A stretch of 64,000 bases of DNA, taken from assembly GCF_012767755.2 (NCBI RefSeq), contig NZ_AP023189.1, forward strand, positions 5,768,001-5,832,000, in the 5' to 3' direction. Positions 30,748-38,576 of the stretch are shown piece by piece. Within the stretch, counting starts at the first letter, position 1, and every line of letters starts with the position of its first letter. Under the pieces are notes generated by a model. It saw nothing but the letters and a program-made list of their open reading frames with translations. It was not told the DNA's origin and searched no databases. The position numbers and the translations under genes are program-made. This DNA is from Pseudomonas tohonis. Lineage in GTDB: Bacteria > Pseudomonadota > Gammaproteobacteria > Pseudomonadales > Pseudomonadaceae.

Positions 30748-33687
30748 TCAGATCACCGGCGGCTCCCGCTCCAGCAGTGACAACGCCAGGCGGCGCACCT
30801 GCTGCAGGTCCACCGGTTTGGTCAGGCAGGCATCGGCCCCGCGCCGACGCGCTTCGGAGAGGCTGGCCTCGTCCACCGCCGCGCTCACCACCAGCACCGG
30901 CATGCCGCGCAGGTGCGGGGTGCGGCGCACGTAGTCGAGCACCTCAAGGCCGTCGCCATCGGGCAGGTCGAGGTCCAGCAGCAACAGCGCCGGCGTCTGG
31001 GTTTCCAGGGTCGACAGGGCACGCCCGACCGAGCCCGCACCGCGCACCTCGGCCATGTCGCGCAGGCCTTCCTTGAGCACCTTGAGGCAGGCCGGGTGGT
31101 CCTCGACGCAGAGCACCTGGGCCAGCACCGGCGCCGGGCTTTCCTGCGCGCCACCGTCCGCCTGGTTCGGCGGTGCGGCGCTGGGCAGGTCGATCCAGAA
31201 GCGGCTGCCGATGTCGCGGGTGCTGCTGAAGCCGATCTCCCCGCCCATCAGTTCCGCCAGCTCGCGGCACAGCACCAGGCCGATGCCGGTGCCGGGGATG
31301 GTCGAGTTCTCGCGCCCCAGGCGCTGGAAGGGCTGGAACAGCATGGCCTGCTGCTCCTCGCTGAGCCCCGAGCCGCTGTCCGCCACCCACAGCCTGACAC
31401 CGGCCGAGCGCAGCTCGTAGCCCAGGCTGACCATGCCCTGCGGGCTGTTGTACTTCACCGCGTTGGACAGCAGGTTGAGCAGCACCTGGCGCAGGCGCCG
31501 GGCATCGGCCAGGACGAAGAGCGGCGGCTCCGGCGGCGCCATCATCTGCAGGTGCAGCTGGCGGGTCTGCAACTCGGGCTGGATCAGCTCGGCGCAACCG
31601 GCCAGCAGCGGGCCGATCTCCACCGGTTTGAGCTGCAGTTGCTGGCGACGGTTCTCGATGCTCGACAGGTCGAGGATGTCGTCCACCAGGGAGGTCAGGT
31701 GGCGGCTGGCGTTGACGATCTCCTGGGCGTACTCGGCTTCCTCGCGACGCTCGTCCTTGCCCTCGGTCTCCAGCCCGATCAACTGGGCGAAGCCGTGGAT
31801 GGCGTTGAGCGGCGTGCGCAATTCGTGGCTCATGCTGGAAAGGAAGCGGCTCTTGGCCTGGCTCGCCGCCATGGCCTCGCGGCTGGCGCGGCGCAACTCG
31901 TCCTCCACCTGCTTGAGGCGGGTGATGTCCACATGGGTGCCCGCCACCAGTTGGGCACGGCCTTCGGCATCGCGCTCCAGCACCTTGCCGCGGCTCAGCA
32001 GCCAGGCGTACTGGCCATCGGCATCGGCGAAACGGTATTCGGCGTCGAAATTGTCCTGGCCGCTGTCGGCGAAGAACAGCCGCAACCGGCGCACGCGCTC
32101 GACGTCGTCTGGGTGCACGCGGTCATTGAAGTCGTTGAAGCTGAGCTCGTCGGAGGGCAGGCCGAAGCGCTTCACGAAGCGCCCGCTCATCTTGATCGAC
32201 AGCGTGCGCGCGTCCACTTCCCAGAGGCTTTCGGTGGTGCTCTCCAGCACCAGTTCCAGGTTGCGCTGGGCCTCGACGCGCTCTTCCTCGCTGGCGCGCA
32301 ACTGGTCGCCGGTCTGCTGCACCGCCAGGGCCATGGATTCCAGCTCCATGATCCGGCTGCTCGGCGCCTCGGGGCTGAAGTCGCCCTGGCCGATGCGCTG
32401 CATCATCCCGGAGATGCCGGCCAGCGGCACCGAGAGTTCGTCGCTCAGGCGTCGCGAGCGGGCCCACATCCAGGCGAAGAACAGTGCATAGAAGAAGGCC
32501 AGGCCGGCGATCAGCAGGTAGCCGATCTGCTGGTAGCGCTCGGCGAGGCGGTTGGTCTCGCGGAAGATGTTGGCCTCGTCCACCACCATCATCAGGCGCC
32601 AGCCGGTCTGCGGGATCTCGGTCCAGGCCACCAGTTGCTTGCGCCCGCCGAGCAGCACCTCCTTCATGTTGCCCTGGCCGGACTGCATGGCCTGGAGGAT
32701 GGGCTGCATCTCGGCGTGCTTGGCCAGGTTGAAGTCTTCCGGCTTGAGCACCTCGCGGCGCACCGCCTCCTCGTAGGAGTAGCGGGTCAGCTCGCGCAGG
32801 CCGAAGTCGCGCTCCCCCGCCGCCGGCAGCGCCATGATGCTGTTGTCGCGGCTCACCAGCATGGCGTAGCCCTGCCACGGCACCTTGAGGTTGCTGATGG
32901 CGCCGAGCATCTGCCCGACCGTGATATCCAGGCCGACCACGCCTTCGAGGAAATCGTCGCGGTACACCGGCGCGATCGCCGACATCATCCAGCCCTGGCC
33001 GGCCGGGTCGAGGTAGACGTCGGTCCAGACCACCTTGCGCCCGGGGTTGTGGCCGGCGTCGGCGAGGTAATAGAAGTTGTAGTCAGGTATCACCATGTCA
33101 TGGGGATACTGCTCGGGCGTCATGAAGAAGGGGTAGATGCGGTTGTAGCTGTCCCAGCTGTTGAAGTAGACCGCCGCCATCAGCGGGTCGCTCTCGCGGA
33201 TCGAGCGCATCAGCGGATCGAGCTGCGACAGGCGCAGCGCCTTCTCGTGATCCTGGCGCTCCACCGGCGTGCTGTTGGCATAGAAGGAGGCGGAGCGGCC
33301 GTCGTCGCTCTGGGTGTAGAACACGCCATCCTCGCTGAGGCGATGGCGCGAACGCTCCAGCTCGTCGGGCTGGAAGCTGCGGTCCTGCACGGCGCGGGCG
33401 GCGCTGTCGCGGAACAACCGGGCGAGGCCCTCGATGCTCTGCAGGCGCCCGTCGATGATCTTGCCCTCCCGCACCACTGCGCTGCCGAGGTCCTCCAGCG
33501 CGCTCTGCTGCAGGTAGTCCACCTGGGCATCGCGGATCGCGCTGTTGGTCAGCAGGTAGATGGCGATCAGCACCGACTCCACCAGAATCAGCGGGATCAG
33601 CGCGCTTTGCACGAACGCACGCCATATCCACTGGCGCAACGGGTAACGGGGGGAGCGCGGCATTCGGAGGACTCGTTTGAGGGACAT
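30748..33687 (-). CDS. Hybrid sensor histidine kinase (Cache - PAS - HisKA - HATPase - REC)
   Basis: Inner-membrane sensor of about 979 residues. TM1 is near residues 25-50 (SALIPLILVESVLIAIYLL). A large periplasmic dCache-like sensor runs to about 370. TM2 is YLLIAGLAFFYALFFAWMW, followed by a HAMP-like linker and a PAS domain (about 470-590). HisKA carries the phospho-His in FLSSMSHELRTPLNAIHG. HATPase has NLLSNAVKYN, SGSGLSEEQ and GTGIGLVLCRELAE. The C-terminal receiver has phospho-Asp in LLLDLDLPDGDG and the KPVD lysine. It lacks an Hpt domain, so it needs a separate phosphotransfer partner. No response regulator is adjacent. The start is uncertain: ATG 33687 has a weak SD; 33705 (TTG) and 33663 are alternatives. 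The signal sensed is unknown. Confidence 0.9.
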   Translation of the reverse strand: MSLKRVLRMPRSPRYPLRQWIWRAFVQSALIPLILVESVLIAIYLLTNSAIRDAQVDYLQQSALEDLGSAVVREGKIIDGRLQSIEGLARLFRDSAARAVQDRSFQPDELERSRHRLSEDGVFYTQSDDGRSASFYANSTPVERQDHEKALRLSQLDPLMRSIRESDPLMAAVYFNSWDSYNRIYPFFMTPEQYPHDMVIPDYNFYYLADAGHNPGRKVVWTDVYLDPAGQGWMMSAIAPVYRDDFLEGVVGLDITVGQMLGAISNLKVPWQGYAMLVSRDNSIMALPAAGERDFGLRELTRYSYEEAVRREVLKPEDFNLAKHAEMQPILQAMQSGQGNMKEVLLGGRKQLVAWTEIPQTGWRLMMVVDEANIFRETNRLAERYQQIGYLLIAGLAFFYALFFAWMWARSRRLSDELSVPLAGISGMMQRIGQGDFSPEAPSSRIMELESMALAVQQTGDQLRASEEERVEAQRNLELVLESTTESLWEVDARTLSIKMSGRFVKRFGLPSDELSFNDFNDRVHPDDVERVRRLRLFFADSGQDNFDAEYRFADADGQYAWLLSRGKVLERDAEGRAQLVAGTHVDITRLKQVEDELRRASREAMAASQAKSRFLSSMSHELRTPLNAIHGFAQLIGLETEGKDERREEAEYAQEIVNASRHLTSLVDDILDLSSIENRRQQLQLKPVEIGPLLAGCAELIQPELQTRQLHLQMMAPPEPPLFVLADARRLRQVLLNLLSNAVKYNSPQGMVSLGYELRSAGVRLWVADSGSGLSEEQQAMLFQPFQRLGRENSTIPGTGIGLVLCRELAELMGGEIGFSSTRDIGSRFWIDLPSAAPPNQADGGAQESPAPVLAQVLCVEDHPACLKVLKEGLRDMAEVRGAGSVGRALSTLETQTPALLLLDLDLPDGDGLEVLDYVRRTPHLRGMPVLVVSAAVDEASLSEARRRGADACLTKPVDLQQVRRLALSLLEREPPVI

Positions 33688-33807
33688 CCTGACAATAGCT
33701 GGCAATCATAAGCGAAGCCGGCGGACAGCCCAATTGTGCACTGACCGTCGACGCGGAGGCGCCTTTGGCGTACCATCCGCCTCCTAGCTTTACCACTAGA
33801 AGCTTTT

Positions 33808-34182
33808 GGGGCCGATTAGGATTCGACGCCGGTTACAAAACTCTAGGGGCATGCCGAGCTGGTAGCAGACCTCGTAAATCAGCTGCTGCAAACTTATAGT
33901 TGCCAACGACGACAACTACGGGGCGGCCCTCGCGGCCTAACCCTTCTGGTGGCTTCGGCCGCCAGCAGTCATAAGGGGATGCCTGTAAACCCGAAATGAC
34001 TGTCAGATAGAACAGGATCGCCGCCAAGTTCGCTGTAGACGTAACGGCTAAAACTTATACAGCTCGCTCTGAGCACCCTGCCAGTCGGGCCGCAAAGAGC
34101 TAACTCAGTAGACTTGGCTAAGCATGTAGTCCCGAAAGCGGCGCACTGGCGGACGGGGGTTCAAATCCCCCCGGCTCCACCA
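33808..34182 (+). ncRNA. ssrA: Transfer-messenger RNA (tmRNA, SsrA)
   Basis: Rescues stalled ribosomes with SmpB. The 5' end GGGGCCG pairs with 3' CGGCTCC to give a 7-bp acceptor stem with the G3-U70 pair that directs alanine charging; the RNA ends in encoded CCA at 34182. The 5' D-loop-like GATTAGGATTCGACGCC and T-loop GGTTCAAATCC are present. The reading frame at 33902-33940 is GCC AAC GAC GAC AAC TAC GGG GCG GCC CTC GCG GCC TAA, giving the tag ANDDNYGAALAA. Length 375 nt. A terminator follows directly. Confidence 0.96.
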
Positions 34183-34188
34183 AACGCA

Positions 34189-34228
34189 AAGCCCCTGAAG
34201 ATCGCGAGATCTCCAGGGGCTTTTTCTT
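34189..34228 (+). terminator. Rho-independent terminator of ssrA
   Basis: AGCCCCTG ... CAGGGGCT with the inner pair AGATC/GATCT and tetraloop GCGA, followed by TTTTTCTTT. Confidence 0.9.
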
Positions 34229-34271
34229 TGGGCGTCGAAAAGCCACCCTCAGCGGCAGCAAGAAAGCACAG

Positions 34272-34478
34272 CTACGAAGAAAAGCCCAACTCCTCCACAA
34301 TCAGCATCCCGCTTGGCGCCCTCACCGCCAGCTTCACCGAATCGTCCCGCACCTCCAGCACCTCGACCTCGATCCCCTGGGTCAGCAACAGCCGCATCAC
34401 CTGTGTACCCAGCTTCCCATCGAGAAGGTTGATCGACACCACATCGCCCGTCCGGCAGACACCTTCATGTAGTTGCAC
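34272..34478 (-). CDS. RsmN/CsrA-like small RNA-binding protein (diverged)
   Basis: A 68-residue product from GTG 34478, which has GGAGG 8 bases upstream; the GTG at 34487 overlaps that SD and cannot be used. The chain RTGDVVSINLLDGKL, a helix (TQVMRLLLTQGI), then VEVLEVRDDSVKLAVRAPSG and MLIVEEL follows the CsrA fold. The internal helix is of the RsmN/RsmF type. The Arg of canonical CsrA VHREE / RsmN VRDEL is replaced by Glu here, and the first of the paired N-terminal Arg residues is missing, so RNA binding may be altered or lost. It sits just downstream of the tmRNA 3' end, a preferred integration site. Family assignment is by eye. Confidence 0.65.
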   Translation of the reverse strand: MQLHEGVCRTGDVVSINLLDGKLGTQVMRLLLTQGIEVEVLEVRDDSVKLAVRAPSGMLIVEELGFSS

Positions 34479-34665
34479 GTGATACACCTCCGATTTTTCC
34501 TGAGGTAGAGGACAGCACAGAGGAAGTGCCAGAGCGAGAGCGCGAGGATGGCTTCGGAGAATTCCCTGGCAGCAAAGAAGGCAGCGCTATGCCCGGGTGC
34601 ATAGGCGAAAGCGCCTGGCGAAGCTGGTGCTGGAATTTCAGCGAGCATCTCTCTGTCCCCCTACT

Positions 34666-34929
34666 TCACCCCTCCTTTGCCCCCTGTATCTCCAGGAGCC
34701 GCGAAAAATCTTCGAGATTGCTACGCGACAGCTGCACCACCGCCTCCATCAGTGCCCCTTCCCGGTACTCACCGAACCAGGGCCCAGGGAAGCCTTCCCG
34801 AAACGCGGTGTTATCCAGGATGATCTCGGCGATTACCTGAACCGTATGCAGCCTCGACTCCAACCGCTCGCGCAGTTCGCGAAGGCGACGTTGTTGAGGG
34901 GTCAGTGAAAGCAGATCGGGATCGTTCAT
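34666..34929 (-). CDS. Hypothetical protein, 87 residues
   Basis: No family recognised. MNDPDLLSLTPQQRRLRELR starts a basic amphipathic helix (RELRERLESRLHTVQVIAEI). A central FREGFPGPWFGEYREGALMEA and another helix (VVQLSRSNLEDFSRLLEIQ) follow. No signal peptide or membrane segment is present. GAGAGGTGC precedes the ATG. It diverges from the XRE regulator across a 123-bp region with a perfect palindrome, so it is probably controlled by that regulator. The pairing suggests a phage- or island-derived module; a toxin-antitoxin-like role is possible but nothing in the sequence shows it. Confidence 0.65.
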   Translation of the reverse strand: MNDPDLLSLTPQQRRLRELRERLESRLHTVQVIAEIILDNTAFREGFPGPWFGEYREGALMEAVVQLSRSNLEDFSRLLEIQGAKEG

Positions 34930-35000
34930 GGCAGCACCTCTCTAGACATGGCCATATTTCTGCAGCAGCACCTCCAGCACCGAAAATAACCTGTTTTGGG

Positions 35001-35021
35001 ATAAACCTGAAATAGGTTTAT
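35001..35021. promoter_or_regulatory. Palindromic operator, probably of the XRE regulator
   Basis: Perfect inverted repeat ATAAACCT (35001-35008), spacer GAAAT, AGGTTTAT (35014-35021), 31 bp before the XRE ATG and between the two divergent genes. A weaker half-related copy (ATAACCTGTTTTGGGAT) lies immediately left. The geometry fits a lambda-repressor-type dimer. Confidence 0.7.
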
Positions 35022-35052
35022 TCAAACCACCGGCCCTCGTTCCGGTGATGCC

Positions 35053-35316
35053 ATGAAAACCATCAACTCCCCGCCCTACCAACGCTTGCTCGAACTACTC
35101 ATCGCAGCGCGCAATGAGTCGGGCATGACCCAACAGCAGCTGTCAGAGAAGCTGCTGCGCCCTCAGTCCTACGTATCCAAATACGAGCGCGGTGAAAGGC
35201 GGCTCGATGTGGTCGAGTTCCTGCTGGTCGTGCAGAGCATTGGTGTGGAGCCCTTTGGGCTTCTACGAGAGATCCAGCCTCTGCTCGACCAGCTCGATAG
35301 GAGCCCGAAAGCCTGA
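35053..35316 (+). CDS. XRE-family helix-turn-helix regulator
   Basis: An 87-residue single-domain DNA-binding protein. The HTH_3 domain occupies residues 10-68: ARNESGMTQQQLSEKLLRPQ, SYVSKYERGERRLDVVEF and the following hydrophobic helix, with the classic Q..L.....S..S..E.G.R pattern. No ligand or oligomerisation domain beyond the last helix. The neighbouring palindrome and divergent partner gene suggest autoregulation. A strong bidirectional terminator lies 80 bp downstream. Such regulators are typical of prophage remnants and toxin-antitoxin loci. Confidence 0.85.
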   Translation: MKTINSPPYQRLLELLIAARNESGMTQQQLSEKLLRPQSYVSKYERGERRLDVVEFLLVVQSIGVEPFGLLREIQPLLDQLDRSPKA

Positions 35317-35396
35317 TCTTGGAGCGACCAACGATGAGAAGCATCGAGCAGGAATTTGCGAAGCGAAGGGCGCACCAAGCGTGTCCCCCCAAACAC

Positions 35397-35432
35397 AAAA
35401 AAGCGGGAGCCCTTTGAAAGGCTCCCGCTTTT
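35397..35432. terminator. Bidirectional terminator between the XRE gene and ycaC
   Basis: AAAAGCGGGAGCC and GGCTCCCGCTTTT with loop CTTTGAAA; A- and T-runs on both sides serve both convergent genes. Confidence 0.92.
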
Positions 35433-35456
35433 CATTCCAGGCCCCGCTTCAGCCCA

Positions 35457-36086
35457 TCACTTGTTGCCGGTCAGCGCCGCGTAGCTGGTCATCAGGTTGC
35501 GGTAGTCCGGGATGTGGTTGGAGCACAGGGCGGCCAGGCCTTCCACGTCGTTGCGCCAGTCGCGGTGCAGCTCGCAGGCGACGCCGAACCAGTTCATCAG
35601 TTGCGCGCCGGCCTGGCTCATGCGGTTCCACGCCGCATCGCGGGTGATTTCGTTGAAGGTGCCGGAGGCGTCGGTCACCACGAACACTTCGAAGCCTTCC
35701 TCCAGGGCGGAGAGGGCCGGGAAGGCCACGCAGACCTCGGTCACCACGCCGGCGATGATCAGCTGCTTCTTGCCGGTGGCCTTGATCGCCTTGACGAAGT
35801 CCTCATTGTCCCAGGCGTTGATCTGGCCCGGGCGGGCGATGTAGGGCGCGTCCGGGAACAGCGCTTTCAGTTCCGGTACCAGCGGGCCGTTGGGGCCGGT
35901 TTCGAAGCTGGTGGTGAGGATGGTCGGCAGCTTGAAGAACTTGGCGAGGTCGGCCAGGGCCAGGACGTTGTTCTTGAACTTGTCCGGCTCGATGTCGCGG
36001 ACCAGGGACAGCAGGCCGGCCTGGTGGTCGACCAGCAGGACGACGGCGTTGTCTTTATCGAGACGGTTGTAGGTGAAGTGGGTCAT
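35457..36086 (-). CDS. ycaC: YcaC-type cysteine hydrolase (isochorismatase-like)
   Basis: A 209-residue cytoplasmic hydrolase of the isochorismatase-like superfamily; the physiological substrate of YcaC is not established. The catalytic triad can be read as Asp in VLLVDHQAGLLSLV, Lys near IARPGQINAWDNEDF/VKAIKATGKKQ, and Cys in IIAGVVTEVCVAFPALSALE. The start at 36086 (MTHFTYNRLDKDNAVVLLVD) has GAGGAACGC upstream and matches the family N-terminus; the upstream in-frame start (36164) adds an unrelated Ser/Thr-rich tail. Confidence 0.92.
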   Translation of the reverse strand: MTHFTYNRLDKDNAVVLLVDHQAGLLSLVRDIEPDKFKNNVLALADLAKFFKLPTILTTSFETGPNGPLVPELKALFPDAPYIARPGQINAWDNEDFVKAIKATGKKQLIIAGVVTEVCVAFPALSALEEGFEVFVVTDASGTFNEITRDAAWNRMSQAGAQLMNWFGVACELHRDWRNDVEGLAALCSNHIPDYRNLMTSYAALTGNK

Positions 36087-36221
36087 GGTGCGTTCCTCGC
36101 TTTTCGATAAGGGGTGCCGGTTCGGCGTGGGTGTTCTCTGCTTCGTTGCAGTGGCTGACTGCATGGAGGAAAGATTAAATTTGGCACCCTTGATCCGCTA
36201 GACTGCGAAAATTGCCTCTAG

Positions 36222-36239
36222 CGTTCTATTTACAGAACG
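36222..36239. promoter_or_regulatory. Perfect inverted repeat upstream of ycaC and the acyltransferase gene
   Basis: CGTTCT (36222-36227), spacer ATTTAC, AGAACG (36234-36239) in an AT-richer stretch of the 303-bp divergent intergenic region. A candidate operator; the regulator is unknown, and the LysR gene at 38.6 kb is one possibility. Confidence 0.45.
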
Positions 36240-36389
36240 ATTATCTGTAAGCCCGACGTAACGATCTTGCTGACGGCATGCATCCATAACGTGCGGGAAG
36301 GAAGCTATAGCTCACACCAGTTGCGAGGCATCATCATCAAGGCAATCGCGGATGATAAGATGCCGCCTTTTTTAAGGTGCCATAGGGTT

Positions 36390-38306
36390 ATGACGTTCCG
36401 CACAGACATCAACGCTCTTAGGGCCTTTGCGGTCCTTTCCGTCGTTCTTTTCCACTTCAAAGTGGACGGTTTTTCCGGCGGCTTCGTTGGCGTCGATATT
36501 TTTTTCGCTATTTCTGGCTTCCTGATGACTGGGATCATCTTCAGTGCCTTGCAGGAGGACCGCTTTTCGCTCGTCGACTTCTATTTAGCGCGCGCTCGAA
36601 GAATCATTCCTGCCCTCGCTGTGCTTTGTGGCTTCCTGGCAATCTTCGGCTTCGCCTACCTTCCGCTGGACGACTTCCGGGAACTGTTGAGAACGATCAA
36701 GAGCGCGCTGCTCTTCAGCTCTAACTTCAAGTTTTCGCAAACTGGAGACTACTTCTCGCTCCCCTTACATGAGAATTGGTTACTCCACACTTGGTCCCTT
36801 TCTATAGAGTGGCAGTTTTATCTGATCTACCCTGTATTGACATTGGCGCTTTTTAAATATTTTGGGCTGCACAAAACCCGACTCGTTCTTGTTTTGATTA
36901 CTGCAATTTCCTTTGCGGCCTCGGTGACTTTTAGCTCCTCTGACCCAATCAATGCCTTTTACATGCTTCCCACACGCGCCTGGGAACTAACTCTCGGCGG
37001 CCTGATTTTTCTATTTCCTCTGAGGACGACCATACAAACGGGGCGATTACTCGAAGCGCTCGGAATCGGCCTCATTTTATTCAGTACCTTCTACCTCGAC
37101 AGCTCCTATGCGTGGCCGGGATATTGGGCACTTCTGCCTGTTGCAGGAACGGTCCTCGTTCTTTATGGCAATTCCAATCTTCCTCTATTCAACTGGCTCC
37201 CTATACAACTGATCGGCAAGACCTCCTATTCCATCTATTTATGGCACTGGCCACTTGTGGTCCTCCTTTACCTATGTGGGATGTTGAATAACGCCGCCTA
37301 CATTACGTTTGGGATCGGGCTCTCATTGCTGATAGGCGCTTTGTCCTATCAGTGCATAGAAAAAAAGGTCAAAAAATCCGCGAACCGCAAACACTCTGCA
37401 ATCAAATACTCATTACTAGTCATTGGTGTCGTCGCCGGCGCTGCGACTTTATCTTCACTGGTAAAAAAACATCCAAATATTCGATTCGCTTTTGAGGAAC
37501 CCGCAGAAGTCGTCTATACCAGTAAACTCTACACCCAGAATTGCCGGCAAAATGAATGGGGTGCGGCAGACTGCCAGTTGGATACGGGTCCCATATCAGT
37601 GATTCTCTATGGTGATAGTCATGCACAAGCCACAGCTGCAGCGGTGCAGATAGGAAACGACAAAGCAGCTCTGTCCTGGGCGCTTGGCGGATGCCCGACC
37701 TTGATGAACTTCAACATGCGCGACAAGGATAAAGAAAAAAAATGCCGCGCCTTCAACGATCAGAAGCTTGCAAATCTGGATGCTGAATATCCTGGTGTAC
37801 CAGTAGTGCTTCTAAGCCGAGCGGGGCTTTATGCCGACACAAGCAGAGAGAATAGCTACAGCCTCACGTTCGATGATGGATCCGACTTTAAAGACAATTA
37901 CATAAAAACAGTCTGCAAGATCGCAACCAAGCACCCTGTTTATATCGTAAAACCCATTCCGGAAATGCCCTTCAATATAAATAAGGGTCTGTACTTAAAA
38001 CATCGCCTACATATGAATCAAGGTGATATCAGCCTTCCGATAGCTGAGTACTTCAAACGCAATACTGCAGCACTGGCCGCCATGGATGCGGCAAAAGAGC
38101 AGTGTGGCGCAATGCTCCTGGACCCGCTCCCAATTCTTTGTCCACAGGGGAGATGCATGGGGTCAGAGAATGGAATGCCTCTGTACTTCGATGACAATCA
38201 CTTGATCGACTTGGGCAACCAGAAACTCGCGCCCTTGTTCGAAGGGATTTTCAAACCCAATGACCGAACTCAAAGCCAGACAACCGGCCAGGCAGATGGG
38301 GCGTGA
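36390..38306 (+). CDS. OafA/YrhL-type membrane O-acyltransferase with C-terminal SGNH domain
   Basis: About 638 residues from ATG 36390 (MTFRTDINALRAFAVLSVVL). The N-terminal ~370 residues form about 10 membrane helices of the acyltransferase-3 family, with R-A-F-A, the catalytic-type H in VVLFHFKVDGFSGGFVGVDIFF, and HTWSLSIEWQFYLIYPVL. After a linker comes a periplasmic SGNH domain with GDSH (ISVILYGDSHAQA) and a terminal DDNHLID (Asp-x-x-His). Such proteins O-acylate lipopolysaccharide, peptidoglycan or exopolysaccharide. The gene is clearly AT-richer than its neighbours, with many A/T-ending codons, suggesting horizontal acquisition. An upstream in-frame start at 36267 would add 41 residues without family similarity. 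Confidence 0.9.
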   Translation: MTFRTDINALRAFAVLSVVLFHFKVDGFSGGFVGVDIFFAISGFLMTGIIFSALQEDRFSLVDFYLARARRIIPALAVLCGFLAIFGFAYLPLDDFRELLRTIKSALLFSSNFKFSQTGDYFSLPLHENWLLHTWSLSIEWQFYLIYPVLTLALFKYFGLHKTRLVLVLITAISFAASVTFSSSDPINAFYMLPTRAWELTLGGLIFLFPLRTTIQTGRLLEALGIGLILFSTFYLDSSYAWPGYWALLPVAGTVLVLYGNSNLPLFNWLPIQLIGKTSYSIYLWHWPLVVLLYLCGMLNNAAYITFGIGLSLLIGALSYQCIEKKVKKSANRKHSAIKYSLLVIGVVAGAATLSSLVKKHPNIRFAFEEPAEVVYTSKLYTQNCRQNEWGAADCQLDTGPISVILYGDSHAQATAAAVQIGNDKAALSWALGGCPTLMNFNMRDKDKEKKCRAFNDQKLANLDAEYPGVPVVLLSRAGLYADTSRENSYSLTFDDGSDFKDNYIKTVCKIATKHPVYIVKPIPEMPFNINKGLYLKHRLHMNQGDISLPIAEYFKRNTAALAAMDAAKEQCGAMLLDPLPILCPQGRCMGSENGMPLYFDDNHLIDLGNQKLAPLFEGIFKPNDRTQSQTTGQADGA

Positions 38307-38576
38307 ACTAGGCGCAACGCTCATATCAGCTCGCTCAGAGAGTGAACACATCTATTGGCGAGGTTGCTGACCCCGCCTGACACCAGGCTCAGGCATCGGC
38401 AGAACTTGCCCCGCGACGAAAGCGTGCCATTGGAACGTCAGCTCTTGCCGGCAAAGACAGGTAGGTTCGGGGCGCCACAGAAGTTATGAGGCGGCAGGCA
38501 TCGGCATACAATTACCTGCCGGAAACGGCGATATCCGCATCACAAACTTGCCTGCCGATCACGAATTGAGGCCGCC

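Noticed and set aside
34183..35400. Attachment-site duplication of the tmRNA 3' end
   Set aside because: Only a short weak match (GCACCAAGCG) was seen near 35371; no convincing attR.
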